Below, one piece after another: positions 8,535 to 16,110 of a stretch of DNA of 64,000 bases (position 1 is the stretch's first letter; every line of letters starts with the position of its first letter). Source of the stretch: Spirosoma panaciterrae DSM 21099 (GTDB taxonomy: Bacteria > Bacteroidota > Bacteroidia > Cytophagales > Spirosomataceae); NCBI RefSeq assembly GCF_000374025.1, contig NZ_KB893188.1, positions 58,797-122,796 on the forward strand. The letters are read 5' to 3'. The notes below the pieces were generated by a model, which ran no database searches, was not told where the DNA came from, and saw nothing but the letters and a program-made list of their open reading frames with translations. Both the position numbers and the translations under genes were made by a program.

Positions 8535-10106
8535 TTACCCTACAATCAGCTTCTGTCCGGGCCGGAGCGAATTGCTGTGAATGTGGTTCATTTTCTTCAG
8601 CCGTTCAATGGTTAATCCATCATAGCGCTGGGCAATATTCCAGAGCGTATCGCCATCCTGTACACGATGATAACGAGGCTTATATCGCTTGGTTTTGGCA
8701 ACAACTTCGGCTTTCTTAACGGCTTTAGCCGTCCCCTGATGGGCCAGTCGCTCTGTATGGGTTTCGGCCACTTCTTTCAGAATCGTCAACTTTTGCCCTC
8801 GCTGGATTTTGGTCGAACGCAAATGATTCCAGCGTTTTAGGTCATACAGTTCAACGTTGAACCGATCCGCAATATCTGTCAGATTATCACCTTTTTTAAC
8901 CACATACGTTTGCTTGCGGGGTTTCCGCATCACAATCGTTTCGATGTCTTCTTCAGGCTCATCTTCCGATTCAGCGATCACCTGCTTCGCGCCCGCCGAT
9001 GTTTCGTCTAGCGTGATGTTGGCTAAGGCGTTCTGACTACGAGCCGCCCAGAGGCCCATCGAGTCAGCCCCATAGCGAACATCTTCGGCACTGGCTAGTA
9101 AAATGTGCTCCATACGGCCCGGTATTTTGCTGGCCGAATCCAGAATAGCCCGCCGACGACTGGCAAAATAACCGTATTGCTGATGAGGAATACGCAATGG
9201 GTACCGCTTTGTGTAATCAGGCAAAATTGTCGTAGTAATAGCCGGGTTCATCTTCTGCAAATCGGTCAGCGGCATTGTGCTATGCTTAGCGAACGTTTCG
9301 AGGTTAAAATAGCCCGTCACATGAATCGTATCGTGGGGAATTGGATACTCGTAATTTTCGGCCACGATTCCGTGGTCGTTGGCGTAGTTCATCAGATAGG
9401 TAAAAGCCACAAATTGAGGCACATACCCGCGTGTTTCTTTAGGCAGGGCATCATAAATTGAATAGAATGAGTCGCCACCCGTCCGACGCATCGCCCGCTT
9501 CACCGCTCCGGGTCCGCAGTTGTAGGCAGCCATAGTCAACTCCCAGTCACCAAAGATGTTGTACAGATCACGCAGGTATTTACAGGCCGCTTCTGTCGCT
9601 TTGACCGGGTCCATTCGTTCGTCTACAAAATCGTCCTGATAAAGACGTAAATCACGGCCAGTACCAGGCATAATTTGCCAGAGCCCACCCGCACCTGCCC
9701 GTGAGATCGCTCGCGGATTCAGCGCCGATTCAACGATAGAAAGGTATTTTAATTCGCTCGGCAACCCATATTCGGCCAGTACCCGCTCGTAGAGAGGAAA
9801 GAACAGGGGCATTCGCTCCAGCATGGTTTGGGTATAACTCGCCCGTCGGAAGGTAAAATAATCGACGTAAGCCTGTACCGCCTTGTGGTAATTCAGCGGA
9901 ATATCTTTCTGCAACTTTGCCAGCCGTTCGCGAATCAAACTGTCGGGAACAGTCGGCACATACGCGATGGTGTCTTTCTTAACGATCGTACTGTCCAGTT
10001 GAATCGTAGTCTCGGCGTGGGCTCTGTTTGCCGACCCAATAAAGATCGACCCCACTACCGCACTCAACAGCCCCAGTCTTAACAGGCTACGGTTCAGGTA
10101 GTTCAT
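8535..10106 (-). CDS. MltD-like lytic transglycosylase with two LysM domains
   Basis: 523 residues. A signal peptide covers about the first 31 residues (HA-ET). An SLT/lysozyme-like domain at about 105-220 has the catalytic Glu126 in SIVESALNPRA, followed by GAGGLWQIMPGTG and AAYNCGPGAVKRA, all hallmarks of the family. Two LysM modules lie at about 400-443 (YVVKKGDNLTDIADRF) and 479-522 (HRVQDGDTLWNIAQRY) and should anchor the enzyme to peptidoglycan. It cleaves the MurNAc-GlcNAc bond to give anhydro-muropeptides during wall turnover. The linker at 380-395 is very acidic. The gene is preceded by a REP-like palindrome that separates it from gatA. Confidence 0.93.
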   Translation of the reverse strand: MNYLNRSLLRLGLLSAVVGSIFIGSANRAHAETTIQLDSTIVKKDTIAYVPTVPDSLIRERLAKLQKDIPLNYHKAVQAYVDYFTFRRASYTQTMLERMPLFFPLYERVLAEYGLPSELKYLSIVESALNPRAISRAGAGGLWQIMPGTGRDLRLYQDDFVDERMDPVKATEAACKYLRDLYNIFGDWELTMAAYNCGPGAVKRAMRRTGGDSFYSIYDALPKETRGYVPQFVAFTYLMNYANDHGIVAENYEYPIPHDTIHVTGYFNLETFAKHSTMPLTDLQKMNPAITTTILPDYTKRYPLRIPHQQYGYFASRRRAILDSASKIPGRMEHILLASAEDVRYGADSMGLWAARSQNALANITLDETSAGAKQVIAESEDEPEEDIETIVMRKPRKQTYVVKKGDNLTDIADRFNVELYDLKRWNHLRSTKIQRGQKLTILKEVAETHTERLAHQGTAKAVKKAEVVAKTKRYKPRYHRVQDGDTLWNIAQRYDGLTIERLKKMNHIHSNSLRPGQKLIVG

Positions 10107-10121
10107 ATAGATTACGTTACG

Positions 10122-10190
10122 TTTGTAATACGGCTGGAAAGCCGCTAGCTATAAAAAATAAGAAGAACGGCTCTCCAGCCGTATTACAAA
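10122..10190. repeat. REP-like palindrome overlapping the gatA stop codon
   Basis: Arms 10122-10138 and 10174-10190 (17 bp, perfect) flank a 35-nt centre. Each arm also folds on itself: CGGCT-GGAA-AGCCG at 10131-10144 and CGGCT-CTCC-AGCCG at 10168-10181. The outer ends read TTTGTAATAC and GTATTACAAA. The right arm supplies the TAA stop of gatA on the minus strand. The GTATTAC tail recurs beside another hairpin between rplJ and rplL, which argues for a dispersed element. Confidence 0.7.
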
Positions 10191-11626
10191 TTTTTTGCCA
10201 ATGCTACTAGTGATCCTTCAGCAAAAGGCGGAGCCATGAGTTGTATACCTATGGGCAGTCCATTTGCGTCGGTACCATTCGGAATCGATATAGCCGGATA
10301 ACCCACTACGTTTGCCTGAACCGTAAATATGTCGGTCAGGTACATTTGCAGGGGATCTTCCGTTTTTTCGCCCAACCGAAAGGCAGGTGTGGGTGTGGCG
10401 GGCGACAGTAAAAAATCGTATTGTTCAAAAAGCCGCTCGGTTTCCTGACGAATCAGCCGTCGAACCTGCTGCGCTTTGGTATAATAGGCGTCGTAATAGC
10501 TGGCACTCAGCGCAAAGGTACCCAGCAAAATCCGCCGACGTACTTCAGCACCAAACCCTTCTGTCCGACTTTTCTTGTACAACGTCAAAAGGTCCATTCC
10601 TGATGTACCCGTCGATAAACTTCTGTATCCGTACCGGACGCCATCAAAACGGGAGAGGTTCGATGAGGCTTCGGCCGTTGTCAGGATGTAATAGGTAGGT
10701 AGCAGATACTGTAAGAGTGAAATCTCAACGGGCTCAACCGTATGACCTGCCGCTTTCAATTGATCGATGGTACGCTGGGTAGCTTCACGAATGCTTTGAT
10801 CGACTCCCTCACTTTCGACGCCATCACGCAGGTAGGCAATTCGTAAAGGCCGTTCAGGGAGCAAGGCCTGGCTATAGGCAGAAACCGGCTGGCTCGAAAC
10901 GGTACTATCAAATTCGTCGGGGCCAGCCATAATTTCGAGCAGGAGAGCCACATCGTCGGGCGTGTTGGCGATTGGCCCAATGCAATCGAAGGAAGATGCA
11001 TAGGCAATCAATCCCCAGCGACTTACACGGCCATACGTAGGCTTCAGGCCCACAACGCCACAGAATGCAGCCGGTTGGCGAACTGAGCCTCCTGTATCGG
11101 AACCAATACTGGCCAGACAAAGACCAGCCTGTACAGCTACTGCCGACCCTCCACTCGATCCGCCAGGCACCCGACTGGTATCTGCCGCATTTCGAACGGG
11201 GCCGAACGCAGAGTTTTCGTTCGATGAGCCCATAGCAAACTCATCGCAGTTTTGCCTTCCAATGATGATCACATCCTCATCGAGCAGTCGCTGAACGGCC
11301 GTAGCGGTAAACTGAGCTACAAAGTTATCGAGTATGCGACTACCAGCCCGTACCCCATGATGGGCATAACTAAGTACATCTTTGATACCAATCACCATGC
11401 CCGCCAATCGACCCGCCGTACCGGCGGCCAGTTTCTGATCGACCCGACCAGCCTCCTGACGGGCTTCATCAGCGTAAACTTCGGTAAAAACGTTAAGGTG
11501 CTGAGTATCCTGAATGCGGTCGAGGTACTGCTCTACCAATTGGCGGCAGGTAATCTGGCCTGTTTTTAGATCGGCCTGTACTGAAGAAAAGCTACGGTAT
11601 AGCGTCACAAGGAAATGGCTTATCAC
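10184..11626 (-). CDS. gatA: Asp-tRNA(Asn)/Glu-tRNA(Gln) amidotransferase subunit A
   Basis: 480 residues. The amidase-signature triad is complete: Lys82 (VIGIKDVL), cis-Ser157 (VPGGSSGGSA) and the nucleophile Ser181 (GSDTGGSVRQPAAFCG), with the 75- and 24-residue spacings of GatA. The subunit hydrolyses glutamine and feeds ammonia to GatB, which amidates mischarged tRNA. GatB and GatC are not nearby. The first codon is GTG; a second in-frame GTG seven codons later would also fit the family, because homology starts around residue 10 (LYRSFSSVQADLKTGQITC). The last codons and stop run into the REP-like palindrome, yet the C-terminus looks full length. Confidence 0.95.
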   Translation of the reverse strand: MISHFLVTLYRSFSSVQADLKTGQITCRQLVEQYLDRIQDTQHLNVFTEVYADEARQEAGRVDQKLAAGTAGRLAGMVIGIKDVLSYAHHGVRAGSRILDNFVAQFTATAVQRLLDEDVIIIGRQNCDEFAMGSSNENSAFGPVRNAADTSRVPGGSSGGSAVAVQAGLCLASIGSDTGGSVRQPAAFCGVVGLKPTYGRVSRWGLIAYASSFDCIGPIANTPDDVALLLEIMAGPDEFDSTVSSQPVSAYSQALLPERPLRIAYLRDGVESEGVDQSIREATQRTIDQLKAAGHTVEPVEISLLQYLLPTYYILTTAEASSNLSRFDGVRYGYRSLSTGTSGMDLLTLYKKSRTEGFGAEVRRRILLGTFALSASYYDAYYTKAQQVRRLIRQETERLFEQYDFLLSPATPTPAFRLGEKTEDPLQMYLTDIFTVQANVVGYPAISIPNGTDANGLPIGIQLMAPPFAEGSLVALAKNL

Positions 11627-11677
11627 TACCTACACAGAAGAACATTTCATCGCTCGCTTGATGTAGGTAGCCAAACT

Positions 11678-11728
11678 AATAAAAACAGACAATCAGACGG
11701 CTCCATAGTGAAACCGCCTGATTGTCTG
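11678..11728 (-). terminator. Terminator of tatA
   Basis: 15-bp arms (11686-11700 and 11714-11728) with one mismatch. On the minus strand the stem is followed by GTTTTTATTAG, 18 nt after the tatA stop, separating it from gatA downstream. Confidence 0.85.
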
Positions 11729-11745
11729 CCCTGAATAATACATGC

Positions 11746-11949
11746 TTAGTGTTTATCCGACTCTTTCAGACCTTCTTCGATATTTTCGCGAACGTCTTTC
11801 GTAGCGTCTTTGAATTCTTTGATGCCTTTACCGAGGCCCCGTGCGAGTTCGGGAATTTTCTTAGCGCCGAACAACAGGAGCAACGCCAGGAAGATAAAAA
11901 TCATTTCCTGACCGCCCAAACCCATAATTGCAAAAATGCTTGAAACCAT
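11746..11949 (-). CDS. tatA: Sec-independent protein translocase subunit TatA/E
   Basis: 67 residues: a short N-terminus, one membrane helix (IFIFLALLLLFGA, about 17-29), the FGAKKIPELARGLGKGI hinge and amphipathic helix diagnostic for TatA, and a charged tail. TatA oligomers form the pore through which folded twin-arginine proteins cross the inner membrane. tatC is not in the window. The gene has its own -7 element and terminator, so it is a single-gene unit. Confidence 0.95.
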   Translation of the reverse strand: MVSSIFAIMGLGGQEMIFIFLALLLLFGAKKIPELARGLGKGIKEFKDATKDVRENIEEGLKESDKH

Positions 11950-11972
11950 GATTCCTGGAATTTGAATGTATG

Positions 11973-11980
11973 CAAAATTA
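11973..11980 (-). promoter_or_regulatory. -7 element (TAATTTTG) upstream of tatA
   Basis: On the minus strand this reads TAATTTTG, matching TAnnTTTG, 24 nt before the tatA ATG. No good TTG was seen at the -33 position. Confidence 0.5.
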
Positions 11981-11986
11981 ATGAAT

Positions 11987-12014
11987 TACGAAGTACGATT
12001 TACGATTTACGATA
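11987..12014. repeat. Four tandem 7-bp units of the TACGATT type
   Basis: TACGAAG, TACGATT, TACGATT and TACGATA follow head to tail just upstream of the tatA promoter. TTACGAA occurs again at 12021-12027. Confidence 0.6.
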
Positions 12015-12082
12015 TAAAAGTTACGAACTAGGATTGGACTTTTGCCGAATCACTCATCGCAAGTCATACATCGCTCATCCAT

Positions 12083-12556
12083 TTATCCGATCTTAATCGT
12101 TGCGGTCCGGCGAGGAGCCTCACTTTGCTGATTAACAATCGGATTTTCCCACTGCCTGAACTTTTCTATATCATCTTTTATGCCACTAAACAACCAGAGC
12201 ATCAGTGCAATATCGTCGGTCAGACCAACAACAGGCAGAAAATCCGGTAAGAAATCCAGTGGCGATACAAAATAAATGAGCACGGCAATCATTCTGAGCA
12301 GGGTTTTCCAGGGCACTTCCCGGTAATCGCCCGACGCATACGCCTTCAGCAAACGGGTAACTACGCCTAACTGGTCACGAAAGGTTGAAAAGTTAGCGCC
12401 TGTCAGCCCACCACTTTTTTCAACGGCTTCCCGAATCAATTCAAACAAACTACGACTGTTGCGGGCGTAACGGGATGCGCCAGCGTTGGCCCGCTTGAAG
12501 AAAATAGAGGACAGTACTCTGGATATTAGATTACTATTTTTCATGGACATATCCAT
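12083..12556 (-). CDS. YkvA/DUF1232-family membrane protein
   Basis: 157 residues. The DUF1232 core is at about 90-125: the membrane stretch MIAVLIYFVSPLDFLPDFLP and then VVGLTDDIALML, matching the family pattern Y-x-x-x-P-x-D-x-x-P-D-x-x-P-x-x-G-x-x-D-D. The N-terminal half is soluble and basic. The biochemical role of this family is not known. Several Met codons (residues 1, 3, 5) could start the protein; the first is used here. It diverges from mdh. Confidence 0.85.
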   Translation of the reverse strand: MDMSMKNSNLISRVLSSIFFKRANAGASRYARNSRSLFELIREAVEKSGGLTGANFSTFRDQLGVVTRLLKAYASGDYREVPWKTLLRMIAVLIYFVSPLDFLPDFLPVVGLTDDIALMLWLFSGIKDDIEKFRQWENPIVNQQSEAPRRTATIKIG

Positions 12557-12664
12557 TCCAAAGAATGGCTGATTAACAAAGCAGATGGTAGTGAATGTCT
12601 AACAACTTTTTTCGAATAATTTATTAACGTTGGAACTGAACCATAAGTTTTATTCCTATTCCTA

Positions 12665-12696
12665 TTGGTTTGTCTAGAACCAGGACTGTACTTTTG
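12665..12696 (+). promoter_or_regulatory. Bacteroidota promoter of mdh (TTG-N21-TACTTTTG)
   Basis: TTG at 12665-12667 and TACTTTTG at 12689-12696 are 21 nt apart, a good match to the sigma-ABfr consensus. The start point would be near 12702, giving a 30-nt leader to the mdh ATG. Confidence 0.7.
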
Positions 12697-12731
12697 CGGT
12701 CTCGTGTTAACCCTTTAATTCCGAATACCGT

Positions 12732-13673
12732 ATGAAAGTTACAGTAGTAGGTGCCGGGGCCGTTGGAGCCACATGCGCCGATAACATTGCCCGCCGGGAG
12801 CTTGCCCACGAAGTTGTGCTGTTAGACATCAAAGACGGGCTTAGCGAAGGTAAATCCCTCGATATGCTTCAGGCGTCGACGTTGCTCGATTGCGACGTTA
12901 AACTAATCGGTTCTACCAATAATTACGAAAAAACGGCGGGTTCGGATGTCGTCGTTATTACATCGGGGATTCCACGGAAACCAGGCATGACCCGCGAAGA
13001 CCTTATCGGCATCAATGCGGGCATCGTAAAAGGCGTTACCGAAAACATTCTGAAACACTCGCCCGACGCTATTTTCATCATCATCTCGAACCCAATGGAT
13101 ACTATGACGTATCTGGCCCTGAAAGCGTCTGGTCTGCCCAAAAACCGGGTAATTGGGCTGGGTGGTGCCTTGGATTCGGCTCGTTTTAAAACCTATCTGT
13201 CGCTGGCGCTGAACTGCTCGCCAAACGACTTGCAGGCGTCAGTAATTGGTGGTCATGGCGATACAACCATGATTCCGCTGACCCGTCTGGCAACGAAAGC
13301 GGGGGTTCCGGTTGGCAATTTCCTGGACGAAGACACCCTGAAAAAAGTAGCGGCTGATACGATGGTTGGTGGTGCTACCTTAACGGGTCTGATCGGCACA
13401 TCGGCCTGGTATGCGCCGGGAGCGGCTGGTGCCTATATGGTCGAAAGCATTCTGCGCGATCAGAAACGCGTAATTCCCTCCTGCGTACTGCTCGAAGGCG
13501 AGTATGGTCAGTCGGATATTTGCCTGGGCGTGCCGGTTGTGCTGGGCCGCAATGGTTGGGAAGAAATCATTGATTACAATTTGAATGAAGAAGAACAGGC
13601 AGCCTTCAACAAATCGGCCGATGCCGTTCGGAACATGAACAGCGTATTGAGTACGCTGAACATCGGTATCTAA
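12732..13673 (+). CDS. mdh: NAD-dependent malate dehydrogenase
   Basis: 313 residues, LDH-like type. It shows the dinucleotide motif GAGAVG (7-12), Asp32 at the end of the second strand (NAD specificity), substrate arginines Arg82 and Arg88 in PRKPGMTRED and Arg151 in LDSAR, Asn120 and the catalytic His175 in GGHGDT. It interconverts malate and oxaloacetate in the TCA cycle, in the cytoplasm. Arg82, in the position that is Gln in lactate dehydrogenases, favours malate over lactate. The gene is monocistronic, with a good promoter and a strong terminator. Confidence 0.96.
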   Translation: MKVTVVGAGAVGATCADNIARRELAHEVVLLDIKDGLSEGKSLDMLQASTLLDCDVKLIGSTNNYEKTAGSDVVVITSGIPRKPGMTREDLIGINAGIVKGVTENILKHSPDAIFIIISNPMDTMTYLALKASGLPKNRVIGLGGALDSARFKTYLSLALNCSPNDLQASVIGGHGDTTMIPLTRLATKAGVPVGNFLDEDTLKKVAADTMVGGATLTGLIGTSAWYAPGAAGAYMVESILRDQKRVIPSCVLLEGEYGQSDICLGVPVVLGRNGWEEIIDYNLNEEEQAAFNKSADAVRNMNSVLSTLNIGI

Positions 13674-13694
13674 TCATTCCGACTGCTCATTCTT

Positions 13695-13726
13695 AAAAAG
13701 CCGGTCCTGACGACCGGCTTTTTATT
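13695..13726 (+). terminator. mdh terminator
   Basis: AAAAGCCGGTC / GACCGGCTTTT stem with a short loop and a following T-rich run, 22 nt after the mdh stop. Confidence 0.9.
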
Positions 13727-13824
13727 TTCTCCAGTTCATCCCTTATTCATGCCGTTTTATTCAAACTTACGTTTCCAACAAACAGGGTTTTTCGTAACTA
13801 TGCAGTGTTTAACATCCTCTTTTC

Positions 13825-14484
13825 ATGAAAGCCTTATTAACCACTGGACTTATTCTTAGCGTGCTGATTAGCGGTTTTGCGCAAACGCGTGAGATCTATA
13901 CAAACCCCAATTTTAAAACGCTGGCCAAAGATCATAAAGTACTGGCTATCCTCCCATTTAAAACCACCTTGCAGCTACGGCCAAAAGACGTCGAAAAAAA
14001 CGGCGGTCCAGCTGGCGTTGCTGCTCTCGAAAAACGTGAAGGACTCGGTGTACAAAGCGCCGTTCATTCCTACTTCCTAAAACGGAAAGCAAGCAACGAC
14101 ATCTCTATTGACTTTCAGGACCCGGCCCGGACAAACGCCTTGCTGGAGCGTAATGCCGTCACCTACGAAACCTTATCCAGCTTTACACCAGAAGAACTGG
14201 CCAAAATCCTAAACGTTGATGGCATTGTATCGGGAACGTTCGAAAGTACACAGCCCATGTCAGACGGAGCCGCTATTGCCATGACCCTGGCCGTTGGTTT
14301 TGGCGGGGCTACCAACACGGGAAAAACAACCATCAGCATCAACGATGGTAAAACGGGCGACCTTCTCTGGAAATACGACAAGACACTATCCCGTGGGCTT
14401 GGCAGTAACACGGGCAGTATCATTACCACCATCATGCGCAAGGCATCCCGCCAATTCCCCTACGACAAAGACTTTAAAGAGTAA
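13825..14484 (+). CDS. Exported protein of unknown function, possibly CsgG/LpoB-like fold
   Basis: 219 residues with a signal peptide ending near SGFA-Q (residue 19). The mature part opens with a strand rich in hydrophobics, HKVLAILPFKTTLQL, and has ILNVDGIVSGTFESTQPMSD and GKTGDLLWKYDKTLSRG later. The order 'VLAILPF ... L...VDGIVSGTF ... D..TG.LLW' resembles secreted proteins of the LpoB/CsgG-type fold (VAVxPF ... GADxVVxGxV ... DxxTGxxLW), but I cannot confirm this by eye. There is no lipobox Cys. It is a single gene, convergent with the porin gene, followed by a hairpin. Confidence 0.6.
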   Translation: MKALLTTGLILSVLISGFAQTREIYTNPNFKTLAKDHKVLAILPFKTTLQLRPKDVEKNGGPAGVAALEKREGLGVQSAVHSYFLKRKASNDISIDFQDPARTNALLERNAVTYETLSSFTPEELAKILNVDGIVSGTFESTQPMSDGAAIAMTLAVGFGGATNTGKTTISINDGKTGDLLWKYDKTLSRGLGSNTGSIITTIMRKASRQFPYDKDFKE

Positions 14485-14510
14485 GACCGAACATGTAGGG
14501 GCATGCTCTA

Positions 14511-14542
14511 TGTGGTGTCAGATGCGCCTATCTGACACCACA
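14511..14542. repeat. 13-bp palindrome between convergent genes
   Basis: TGTGGTGTCAGAT (14511-14523) and its complement at 14530-14542 surround a 6-nt loop. It lies between the stop of the exported protein and the stop of the porin, 5 nt from the latter. No T-run follows on the plus strand. Confidence 0.7.
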
Positions 14543-14547
14543 TACTA

Positions 14548-15933
14548 TTATATAAAAACCTGATACTGGAGGGTCAACTGCCCCCGACGACCACTGGGTG
14601 TATATTGATTGCCCGATGCCTGATAAGAAGGTCGATTCTGATAATCGAGGGTAAACTTGCCGCTATGGCCTTTGATCAGGTAGTTGATACCAATATTATA
14701 AACGCTCAGCGTTTGCGTTACGCGCTGATAATCCGCAATCTGTGCCTGAACATATGGCATGAGTGTCCCCTTACCGGCACCGAACAGATCACGTTTCAGC
14801 AGATAGCCAAACTGACCATATAGCACATTACCTGTACCAAACATTGGAAACGCATTCCCCTGCGTGTTGGCAGGATAACCAGCCGCAAGCCCACTACCGG
14901 GGTTCATGATGCCGTTGAAACGTAAATAATTCGTGCCATAATCGGTATGAAAGTAGCCCAGATAGGCATTCATGGCCGTACCTTTCTCTTTGTTGAGAGG
15001 CATATCCAGAAAGGATGCAATCGACCAGAGATTCAGGTTGTGGTACACCGTATCGCCCGCAGCCGGAACGCTCACCGTTGCGTTCTTTTGGGTAATGAAA
15101 CCTGCTTCGAGATTGAAAATTTTCTTTGAACCAAGATAGGTTCCGGTAGTATACCCCGGTGTCTGATGCGCTTCTTTATCGAAAAATTGCCACATCAACA
15201 GGCACTGGTACTGCTTGGTATGGCCTTTCAAGGCAAAAATGGCATTCGGTCCATAAACGGGCAAAGCTGCCCCATTGGTTTGAATCGGGAAAGGGTCACT
15301 CAGGGCAATCCGGTAATCCAGATGCCCAATTTGCCCGCGCGCATAGAGACTCAGCTTTCGCGAAAACTCATCCGTCTGATCTACAGTGGCCTGCGCAAAA
15401 ACCGGCACATCCATACTCATAATGTTACTTACTCCCGGTGCCGAAAAGCGTGACAGCCCATTTACAATCGTCAGGCCGTAGCCGATTTTCAGGTAGTCTT
15501 TGTTCTTCCAGACTATGTATTCACCCAAAGCGTCGTGAAAAAAGGGTTGTATTTTTCGGTTCGATGTTGCAGTTGGATTAAAGCCCCCGTTGAGGTAATT
15601 GAAATTATTCAGGCCAAACTGGAGGTATAAAAAAACGTGGTCGCTGATCTGTCCAAATAACTGGATACGCGTCCGGCGAAGGCCAATATCGAGTGTGTTG
15701 TCTTTAGGTTCACTTATGACCGTCGTACCCGGATTGCTCTGGTTGAACCGCAGCCAGCTTTGGTTTAGAAAGGTAACCTTAAAAAAATGGGAACCGGATG
15801 GATTCAGATTATACTTCAGTTCGTTCGATTGGGGCGGTTTTATGGAATCAGGTGCAGCATAGTGTTGAGCAATTGTAAACTGGCTGAGCATTAGTAAAGC
15901 GATCAACCAGACCGTTTTTAAGGCAGAATTCAT
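14548..15933 (-). CDS. Outer-membrane porin-like beta-barrel protein
   Basis: 461 residues. A signal peptide ends near TIA-Q (residue 22). The rest alternates polar and aromatic residues in beta strands (HFFKVTFLNQSWLRF, RRTRIQLFGQISDHVFLYLQ, GQLTLQYQVFI) and ends with aromatic-rich strand residues, as expected for a barrel assembled by BAM. The opening pattern of strands and RTRIQLFGQI resembles phosphate/pyrophosphate-selective (OprP/OprO-type) porins found in Bacteroidota. Substrate is not deducible. It is transcribed alone, convergent with the preceding gene. Confidence 0.75.
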   Translation of the reverse strand: MNSALKTVWLIALLMLSQFTIAQHYAAPDSIKPPQSNELKYNLNPSGSHFFKVTFLNQSWLRFNQSNPGTTVISEPKDNTLDIGLRRTRIQLFGQISDHVFLYLQFGLNNFNYLNGGFNPTATSNRKIQPFFHDALGEYIVWKNKDYLKIGYGLTIVNGLSRFSAPGVSNIMSMDVPVFAQATVDQTDEFSRKLSLYARGQIGHLDYRIALSDPFPIQTNGAALPVYGPNAIFALKGHTKQYQCLLMWQFFDKEAHQTPGYTTGTYLGSKKIFNLEAGFITQKNATVSVPAAGDTVYHNLNLWSIASFLDMPLNKEKGTAMNAYLGYFHTDYGTNYLRFNGIMNPGSGLAAGYPANTQGNAFPMFGTGNVLYGQFGYLLKRDLFGAGKGTLMPYVQAQIADYQRVTQTLSVYNIGINYLIKGHSGKFTLDYQNRPSYQASGNQYTPSGRRGQLTLQYQVFI

Positions 15934-16065
15934 ACAGATACTGGTTTTTGATCGAAACGAGAAAGAAACAGGTGCTATCTGAAAACGATCAACAAGATTA
16001 AAAAGAGATTAAAATTAGACTATAGAATTCTACCAATGCAATAGCCACCTTGAGAAAAGGGCAAA

Positions 16066-16100
16066 ATAAAACCGCCTGCTTTGAAAACAGGCGGCTTTTT
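16066..16100 (-). terminator. Terminator of the zinc metalloprotease gene
   Basis: AAAACCGCCTG...CAGGCGGCTTTTT: a stem rich in GC with A/T flanks. On the minus strand it lies 11 nt after the protease stop and is followed by a T-rich stretch. Confidence 0.85.
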
Positions 16101-16110
16101 CGATCTATAG

